From NCBI GenBank assembly GCA_001584585.1, contig LSYV01000034.1:754198-765693 (forward strand): DNA of 11,496 bases, in the 5' to 3' direction. The position numbers and the translations under genes are program-made. The stretch is from Gonium pectorale. Taxonomy: Eukaryota; Chlorophyta; Chlorophyceae; Chlamydomonadales; Volvocaceae. Below the pieces are notes generated by a model. It was not told the DNA's origin. It worked only from the letters and a program-made list of their open reading frames with translations, and ran no database searches. Below are positions 1-9,100 of the stretch, in pieces. The first letter of the stretch is position 1; each line of letters begins with the position of its first letter.

Positions 1-147
1 CGGCGCCGTCGTACCTGGCCGACGGGCTGCTGCCTCCCAGCCCCCCTGCCCCGGTTGCGGGCGGCTACTGGTCCGCCGCGGAGGGCTACGTGAGCCGCGT
101 GCCGCTCATGTGCGAGGTGCCGCCCGACATCCTGGTGGTGGACACAC
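1..147 (+). CDS. Exon 1 (5' partial): region before the exonuclease domain
   Basis: Open from position 3, frame set by the junction to exon 2; about 48 residues and one extra base. It starts with a Pro/Ala/Gly-rich stretch, continues through GGYWSAAEGYVSRVPL and ends EVPPDILVVDT. The last part resembles the short 'vLVVD' strand that precedes the exonuclease domain in plant POPs. It ends at donor c|GTGAGA. No start codon or transit peptide is visible, so more exon lies upstream. The frame is firm at the 3' end; the low-complexity 5' part is supported only by openness and composition. Confidence 0.8.
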
Positions 148-3100
148 GTGAGACGTGTGTGTTCTATATGATCCAGAAGATCTATGCATGACAGTGTGAG
201 ACAGGCAGGCATGCAGAAGAAACATCCTAGCCGGCAGCCCATGGACCCAACTCAGTAACCCCGGCGCTAGGAACTTGACGCTAGAAGCTGGGCTGGGCTG
301 TCATGGTTGCGCTGAGCTGAGCTGCCTTGTGACGTGTGTGTGTGTGTGTGTTGGTGGGGGGGATGAACCCCCGTCCGGCCTGCCTGCCTGCCTGCCCGCA
401 TGCCGCTCGGCCGGTCGGCCGGCCTGGCTACCTGCCTGTTGGGGACATGTATGTTCGGGGGAGGGAACGGGCTGCGCAGGGCTTGGAGTCCATGCTACAC
501 ACGTAGATGGTGTTCGTTGCGACACACCGGTCAGTGTGCGGCCGCGTGCAGGACAGTGTTGAAAAGGAAAACGCATACGACGAGCAGGCCGTGCAGGACA
601 GTGTGGGGGCCGCAGGCCGCGCACCCCGGGCGAGGGCGGGCGGGCGCTCTGCCGGGCGCGCCACGTCGCCCTCCCGACTGTCCGGGCAGATCGCGCGCTC
701 GAACGCGCGTTGGCCCCGTGGGGGCGTGTTGCCTGCGGGAGGAGGAGGCTGGAACAGGGCGGCGCTGCTCCACAAAGCCAGTGCCCTTTCCGGTCGCTTT
801 GTCCCCCGGGCCCCCGCCTCTTCATCCCACACAAGCACACCCACCCGCCCCCCGCGCCCCATGTCACTCTACCCCCCTCCCGTTTCCTTTCTCCATGACC
901 CTTACCCGCCTTCTACCCTTCCCTGATCCCCCGCCTCCCGCCCGCAGCCGAGGTCGCCCGCGCGGTGGTGGACCGGCTGCTGGCGGAGGCCGATCGGCCC
1001 TACCCCGGGGCTGCGGACCGCAAGAACCCGCCCGTGCCGTGCCGCTACTTTGCGTGCGACACAGAGGCGAGCGCGGGGGCCCGGGCGGAAGGGGAGGGAA
1101 CCGGGGACGGAGAAGGCGGGGGTGGGGTGGTGGTGGCCGGGGAGGCGGTCGGCGCCGGCCGGGGGTGGGGGTTTGAGGACGTGGGGTACGTGGGCGCTAC
1201 CGTGCCCCGAGGTGACGACCCTCCAGGGCGACCGACGCCGGCGGGCGGGGGTGGAGGCCGGCTGGTGGAGCAGCGCGGGGACGAGTGGCCGTGTTCATTG
1301 CTCCTAGCTCGACGCCCGCCCCCGCTCCCCGGGCCCCCTCGCCCTCTCCCCCCCGTCGCCCCCGCAGGTGGCCTTCATCGACGTGACCACCGAGACGCCC
1401 GTGGGTCACGGCGCGGTGCTGTGCTTCAGCATCTACGGAGGAGACGACCTGGACTTCAGCGACTGCGATCCGCGGCTGGTGGCAGCAGCCGCAGCAGCCT
1501 CCCCCGCCTCCGGCGCCGCCACCGATTACGGTTATGGCTACGGCTACGGCGGTGGTGCGGGGGCCGGCGCCGGGCCGGTTCGCAAGGACCGCATCTGGGT
1601 GGACGTATGGGACGAGGTGGAGCTGGACGCGGGCGGGCGGCCCGTGATGGAGGGGCGGCACGTGAGTTGGGGGGGGGGGTCGGGAGGCGTGGGGGTGATT
1701 GAGGACGGTGGGTGGTGACGGACTGGTGCGTGCGGGGTGGGTCCATGCCGGAGGGGCGATCCATCGACGCGTGTGGTTGGGGGGGCCGGCCGCCGCGGCG
1801 CCCTTTTCCCCTGCACTCTTCGCGTTGAGTGGCCGGCCGACCCCCGTGACCCCCGCACGGCCGCCGCCGCCGCCCAGGTCAAGCTTAAGGAGCACCACCC
1901 CATCATCGAGGAGTTCCGCCGCTTCTTCGAGAACGAAGACGCCAAGAAGGTGATGCTTGGGGGCGCGTGTGCGCGCGTATGTGTTGAAAAGGAACCTCCC
2001 GCGTGCTAGACCGGACATGTGGACATAGAGATGCAGTACCGAAAGGCGCGCTCTCCGGGTCCGGGCGTGGAACGAGCAACGGCTTGTACCCAGGGTCCTC
2101 CCCCCGCCCCGCCTGTCGTCCTGCCCCGCATCGCGTGTGCGTGTTTTGTGTGCGCATGTCTACGTCGCCTCACACGCGTACCGTCGCGCCGCGCCGATAC
2201 GTCCGTTTGCATCCCCACCCCCATCCCTCTTCGCCCCGCCGCTTCAGCCCCGATCCAGGATGCACCCCCGCCACCCTGCCGTCCCCCCCCCCCAACACAC
2301 ACATCCACCCACACCCACCCACCCACCCTCGCCACCTTGCCATCCACCCACACCCACATCCACCCACACCCACCCATCCACCCCACCCACCCCGCCCACC
2401 CTACCTTCAGGTGTGGCACAACTACGGCTTCGACCGCCACGTGCTGGAGAACATGGGCATCCGGGCGGCCGGCTTCGGGGGCGACACCCTACACATGGCC
2501 CGACTGGCGGACGCCAGCCGGTCGGGCAAGCGGACGTACGGCCTGGACAACCTGACCGCCGACCCCACGGTGCGTTTCGCGGATACCGTTGTTAGCGGTT
2601 GGAGGATCAAGGTTGGCGGTTGGAGGATCAAGGTTGGCGGTTGGAGGATCAAGGTTGGCGGTTGGGAGGGGCGGGGAGGCAGTGTGCTGGAGCGGGCGTG
2701 CGCTGGCTGGCTGTGGCTGTGGCTGTGTCGTACAGGCAAAAGCAACTGTGCGCGGTTTGGGGACAGGAGGGCTGGAGCGGCGGCAGCGGTGCTGTGGAAT
2801 CGACGACGGGGAGTGCGTGCGCTGTTGCGCTGGGACGAGCGGGGAGCTGGCGATGCGCCTTTGCGTGTCGAGCCTTTGTTTCCCGACGTGTTGATGTTTG
2901 TGTCCATGTTCGTGTTTGGGTCGCAGATCATGAAGTTCTTCACGCCGTACGGCGCCAAGCAGCCGGAGAGGGAGCGGACGGGGTCGCGCCGCCGGGCCGC
3001 CGCCGCCGCCGCCGCGCCGGGCACCGTGCCGCAGACGGCGGCGGCCGGCAGCGACGCCTCCAGCGCCAGCCCCGGGGCCGCACGGACCGCCGCCCTCGCC

Positions 3101-6100
3101 GATGTCGTACGAGCCAAGGTACGGCGTACGGCACAGTGCAGCCACGACACCCCCGCGGGCTTTGGATCCCGCAGTTGCACGGCCGAGCTCGCGCGTACAC
3201 AGCGACTCCCGCCGCCCAGTATGTAGGCTCCGAGCCGCACCTCTTCCCCGGCCCCCCGCACCGCCTGCGGGTCGGCTCTTCCTCTCTGCCAACACGCATA
3301 CACACTCACATGCATACACACCCACACACTGTCTTGTCGTCTACAGTACTGTTTTGAGCATACCGTCACGCATACATAACATGCTCACACGCCCCCATCC
3401 TCGCCCTCCCCCGCCCTCCCCTCCCTCCCGCCCCCGGGCCCACAGGTCGGCATGAAGGAGCGGTTTGGCATGCTGCGCGTCCGCTCTGGCGTGGTGGGCA
3501 AGGTGCCCGAGCTGCCGCCCATGCAGGAGCTGCACGCGCGGCCGCTGTTCCGCCCCACCTGGATCGACTACTCGGCCCTGGACGCAAAGGTGGGGGGGGG
3601 GGCGCGGGGGCGGGGGCCGCTGAGGAGGGAGAAGAGCTTGTCGATTACCAGGTGGCGGGTGTGGGGTGGGACTGTGGGACGCAACGGCTGGGAGGGACGC
3701 TTCGTGGCGAGGATGAGTTGCGGGTGTGGGTCGGGAATGGTGTAGAAAGCCGCGGGTGGGCCACTTAGCTGGGGACGGGAAGGGCTCTGGCTGGCTTGTG
3801 CCGCTGGGCCGGAGGTGCTTGGGCTGGTGCGCAGGGGAAGGCGGGCAGCGACCGTGCTTGCACGTCACGTCTTGTGGCTCAAGTCGGGGCGGACTCAAAG
3901 AGGGAGGGTAAGGCAGGCGTGGATGGTACGAAGGGGCAGGGGGAGGCATGAGTGGATGGCGCTGCTTGCTGACGCCGCTTTGCGGGCCCGCCCTTCCCCC
4001 GCCCCCGCTCCCGCCCCGGCTCGCCCGTACTACCGACTGCGTATACTCCACCCCACCCCAGCCACACCACCGACGCCCTTGTCCTCCATGCTCGCCCTTG
4101 TCCTCCATGCTCGCGGCTGCCATGTCTTGCTGCGCCCCTCCCCTCTCACCCCCCCCGGCGGCCGACAGCGCGCTCCGTGTCTCCTCTCACCTCCCCTTCC
4201 CCCGGGCGGCATGCATGTCGCCCCTCTGGCCCCCCCGCGTCGCAACCCGCTTCCCATTTTCACCAATCCTCTTAACCACCACCACCCGCACCCCCTCAGG
4301 CCACGTGGCAGCTGCGCGAGGCGCTGGAGGGCGCCCTCCGCAACGAGTCGTGGCAGCTGGAGGCCTCGCTGGCCTCGCAGCTGGGCTACCCCGCCGGCGA
4401 GCGCCCCTTCCTGCACCTCTGGCACTTCTACTGCTCGTACTGGCTGGACTTCGGTGAGGCCGGGGGGCTGTTGGGAAGGGTTGGGGGGCATGCGCGCGCT
4501 CGGGTGGGGGGGAGGAGGGGGGGTGCTCTCTCTCTTGCGCGCGCGGGGTTTAGGGGGAAGTTCGGGGGGTTACACACGCCTGCTTGTGTAGCGGACTGTG
4601 TGCAGGCACGCTAACACACTGTGGGCCAACACTGGCCGAACGGGGAGGCATCGGAGGGAGGGCGTCGAGCTCGCGAACGGACCCGCACTGCTAGAGCGAA
4701 AGCACGCAGGCGCACCAGCACGCAGGCTAGGGAAGGAGAGCGGCTGCGGGGATGCCGATGGGGGGGTGCGCTCCAGTCTCCCGACACTCCGCCTGCGCCC
4801 ATAGGCCAGCCTTACGGTACCCCGCCTACCCTCCCCGGCCCCCCCTCCCACCCGAGACCCGACGCCGGAATGGTGCGGCATACCAGCCCGTTCCCATTGA
4901 ACTCACGCTCTCAACCCCCTCCCCTGACCCCCTGCCCCACCCCGCCATGATTGCGATTCGGCGTCACGTGCCGCAAAACCCATCTTTCGTCCTCTTCCCC
5001 CCTCCCCGCACGTGACGGTACTGGATGGGACGGGATGAATGCCGCTGGCGCCCAGCCCGCTGATATCCACCCCCTTGTCCACACGCCCCCGCCAGGCGAG
5101 CTGCTAACCGAGATGGAGCGGCGCGGCATGATGGTCAACCGGCAGCACCTGGCCGAGGCGCAGGTGGGTGGAAGGGAGAGGGGGAGGAGGGAGGGGCAGC
5201 GGGGGGCGGTGCCTGGGGGTTGTTGCAATTTGCTTCCCACCTGGGGAAGGGGGGGAAGTTGCCTGCACCTGTGCAGTCCCCGGCGCCCCCACCTACCCAC
5301 CCCCCAGCCGCACGCGCTCACCGCCCTCCGGGCACCCCATCGCATCTCCGCCGGGCCCCCCCCCCGACGGCCCCACGGTGAGGGCGGAGGCCGACCGCGC
5401 CACGCGCCGTCAAGGAGTTCCTGGACTGGGCGGCCAGCAAGGTGCCGGGGGCGCGGTGAGTGGCGGCCGCCGGGCCATGAGGGGGGGCGGGGGGCTGGTG
5501 GAGGCGGGGGAGGCGCAGGGGGGCAGGCGCCCCCTCTCCCCAGCTCCCTCCACCCCGGGCGTCAACACGCTGCAGTGGGCAGCAGCTCGGGCTCCCAGCG
5601 TCCCCGCCTCAAGGCGCAACGCAGAGGCGTGTGTCGGTCCCGGACGGAATCGCACTGCAAGGCTCGCGCCGCGTCAGAGCTTGCCGCCGGACTGACTCCC
5701 TCACAGCGCGCCAGCCCACGCACGCGGCCTCTGCCCCACCCACCCCACCCCCACCGCCAACCGCACCCTGCTGCCCGGCGACCAGCACTCACCCCCATCC
5801 CCCACCCACTCCGCTTGCAGCTACATGAACGTGGGCAGCGGCCTGCAGATCCGCACGCTGCTCTTCCCCGACCACCTGGGCTTCCCCACCAAGGCCGCCG
5901 CAGCCGACTTCAACAAGGCGCGCGCGGCGGCGGAGCGCGAGGCCCGGAAGGCAGCCAAGGGCGGCAGGCCGCCGCCCGGGGTGCCCGCCGCGGGGGCGGC
6001 TGCGGCGCCGCTGCCGCTGCCTCCGCTGCCGCCGGACGGCGGGGGCAAGGTGCTCAAGGTGCGGCACACGGCTGCCGCGTTGGCCGCGCCTTTGATTGGG

Positions 6101-9100
6101 CGGCGCGCCTGAGTCGCTAGGTCATGCCGTTCTTTGAGTGAGGGAAAGGGGGCGTTTCAAGGCGCGGCCCGCGGCTGCTGCGTCGGCGGTTGATGGTGCG
6201 GTGCGGTGCCATGAAGGGGTGGTGTAGTGGTATGGGTGGTGCGGTTGACGCGCTAGGTGGGGAGGGGGTTGTTCGGGGAGGTGGGGGCGGGCGGCCGTTG
6301 AACGAGCCCGAACTCAGGGTAGCCGGCGGGGCCGAGAGGCAGGCAGGTGCCAAGTGGCCCGGCTGCGGGCAAGCTGGGTAGGTTGCGGCGGACGGCCCCG
6401 TCCGGCCAGTTCTCCCTCGCCGTCAGTAGCTTGGGCTCCAGCCGACCGGCCCGGCCCCGTTGCACCCCGCGTCCCTGCCGCCGCAGGTCCCCAACCCGCA
6501 CTACGAGGAGGAACTGGCAGCCGGCAAGAAGTGAGCGGCCGTTGCGACGGGCCCGAGTCCCGGCCGGGTCCGCGTCCGGGCGGACGGGGGTGTGGGCGCT
6601 GCTTGCGGAAGGGAGGCTCCGTACGCCGTACACCGCACGCCTGCCGGTCGTACATTAAGCCGAGCAGCAGGAGGGCCGCCGCAGGACGGAGGTGGATTGC
6701 CCACAAAAGCCCTTTATCATTAGGCATGCGGGCAGTGCCCCGACACGCCCCACCACCCGAACGCGTCCTGCATGTCAGCACGTGCTAGACACGTCCACGC
6801 CAGCATGGGCGTGCCACCGCCAACCCACCACCACTGTGCATTGGGCATTCGGCGGCAGCGGCACACACGCTACCGCCCCCCCCCTTCCCCGCCCTTCCTC
6901 CGCTTCTTGCCCCCCTCCCCAGTTGGGTTCACACCAACGCGCTCTGCCCCTCCCGCCTCCCCCCCCGCGCCCTCCCCCCCGCCCGCCCCCAGGCCCGCCC
7001 GCACGCTGTCCATCGAGCTGCACGGCATCTGGGGCCGGGGCGTGCCGGGCCGCCTGGTGCCGGAGCTGCTCACGGAGACGGGCGCGGCGGCGGTCAGCAT
7101 CAAGGTGCTCAGGTACGGGGCCGGGGGACGGGGCCGGGGGCGGGGGCGGACGTGTTGGGTCTGGATGCAGCGCAGTGACGGGCAGTCATCCGAGGGATGG
7201 GGGTTTCGCTCAGGACCTCACGCCAGGGCGCTCGCAGGTGCGTAGGTGCCGGGCCCGTGGTAGTCCGGCGGGAGGGGCTGGAGGCGGATGCGCGGGCGGG
7301 GCGCCGTGGGTGGCATTGGCCCGTTCTGTCGGTGACGGAGCCGCGGCGGCCGGGGGAGAGGAAGCGTGCTGGGCGGGCGGCCCCGGGCCGATGCCCGTTA
7401 AGCCCATCGGTTCCCCGTGTGCCCGGCCCGGATATGCGCCTGGAGGGCCACCCTCCCCCGATACGTGCTTGTATGTCCCAGCTCCTCAACTCCCGTCTAC
7501 CCCGCCAGCCACCCCATGGGCCACCCAATCTGCCACCCGACCGGACCCGACACGCTGTGCCACCGTACCCGACCTGCCTCGCGCCCAGGGGCCTGGCGGG
7601 CAAGCCCGGCGCCGCGCGCAAGGAGCTGACCAAGCTGCTGGAGGCGCGGGCGGCCAAGGGAGAGGCTGACGCCGCCGCCGCGGCGGCGGCCAAGGCGGCT
7701 GCGGAGCGTGTGGCGGTGCCGCTGGTGGACGAGCTGGACGAGATCCAGGCGCGTACGGGCCGCACCTGCTTGCCGCGCCTTACCCTACGAGCTGTGCTGC
7801 GCATACAGAAGCGTGCTGTCCCGTGCGTGTATCTAGACTGGCTGGTTGGTTGGTTGGTTGGTTGGCGGTTGCTCATGAGGGTGCTGTCCCCCCACCAATC
7901 GCAGGCGGCCGATGGCGACACGAATGGCGGCGAGGGCGACGAGGCGGAAGGTGGGTGGCTACGGGTCAGGGGGGCAGGGGAGGGGCCTGTAAGAAACCCA
8001 GTCGTTCCGGTGGGCGCTGTCGCTGGGCGGCCGGGCGGGATTCGGTACGACCCGTACGGTGCGGCGTGAGGGGGCCTGATGCGGCATGCCGGTTGCTGCC
8101 ACCCGCACAGGCGGCGAGGGGGGGTGTGCACTGCGCAGGAGGGCGCTCTGCGGCCCCCGCCCCACTCCAGCACCCGTCCCCCTCGCGGCGCCCGCGCCAG
8201 AGTGTTTGCGCCGGACGAACCTTCCCACCCACCGACCCACCCGCTCACCTCTCCTGCACCTGCGGAGCCCGGGGAGGTCCCCTCTGCGTGCCTTTGCCCG
8301 CGCCCGAGCCCCTGTGGTTGCTCGGCCGGGCCGCGGTAGCGGAGGCCAATGCCAAGGCGAGGCGCCTCCCCACCCCACCCCACCCCGACACACATTTCGC
8401 ATTCTCCCCTTGCACTTCAACAACCTGGCGACCGCCCGCGCCGCCCCTCCCCCCTCCCCACGCACCTGTCCCACGCCACTCCCTCTCCATCATCACCACC
8501 GACCCGGCTCGCAGTGCCCGCGGAGGCGTCGGCGGGCCCCCTGTCCGGCCCGGTGCCGGTGGTGGACGACCCGACCCGGCTGGCGGCGCTGGAGGCGGAG
8601 GCCAAGGACAAGGGGCTGGGCAAGCTGTTCGTGGCTTGCGGCGGAGGGGAGGAGGGCCTGCGAGCGTGCGTGGCGGTGGAGGCGCTGTGCGAGGTGCGGG
8701 GGGGGGGGGCGGGGGGGAGGCCAGTCCCTGATGGGGGCTGCGGGGCTGGGCCGGGCTGGGCCGGGCTGGGCCGGGGTGCGCGCGGGGGGGAGAGGCCGGC
8801 CCTGACGGGTGCTGCGGGCTGGGCGCGGGGTGTGGGGCAGAGGGGGGCGGGCCGGTGGGCGGATACGGTGGAGGTGGAGGTGCAAGGGCACCCGACCCAC
8901 AAACCCCCACGCCCAATCGCCAACTGCCCTTAACCGACAGGTCAACGCCATCGACAAGCTGCTCAGCGCCTTCATCATACCGCTGCAGGTGCCCCCCGGG
9001 CCAGGGGAGGGGCCAGGGTGTGGGGCCAGCGGGGGGGGGCCGCTTCTTGTGACCGTATTGGTTGGGACGGGGATGTCGGCTGCACCTTGGGGGCGACGGG

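Larger units (their letters stand above)
148..947 (+). other. Intron 1 (800 nt)
   Basis: GTGAGA donor, CCCGCAG acceptor after a long C/T-rich tract. This is the longest intron in the window. It holds a (GT)9 run, four CCTG units and a 14-bp direct repeat (listed separately). The A/T-rich patch around 160-260 stands out from the GC-rich surroundings, but I recognise no gene in it. The longer frames on both strands here have no family-like motif. Confidence 0.85.

Noticed and set aside
1197..2018. Long open frame on the minus strand (273 codons)
   Set aside because: Lies opposite exons 3-4 and their introns, crosses clear splice sites, has proline/arginine-rich shadow composition and no motif.
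2422..3369. Minus-strand open frames over exons 5-6 with a PPTANLD-type repeat
   Set aside because: The repeat is the complement of the 21-bp minisatellite; the plus strand carries the conserved ExoII protein.
5301..5307. CCCCCAG as acceptor of intron 9
   Set aside because: Good pyrimidine context, but with the strong donor at 5164 it enters a frame that does not read AVKEFLDWAASK and loses the link to exon 11.
7753..7758. GTACGG as donor of exon 14
   Set aside because: It would give phase 1 and throw exon 15 and the well-supported exons 16-17 out of frame.
7988..7992. TGTAA as a premature polyadenylation signal in intron 15
   Set aside because: A single pentamer occurs by chance; no downstream pattern or transcript evidence is available.
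7109..8395. 428-codon open frame on the minus strand, the longest in the window
   Set aside because: Spans exons 13-15 and several introns. Stop codons are rare in such GC-rich DNA, and the product is low-complexity with no family features.
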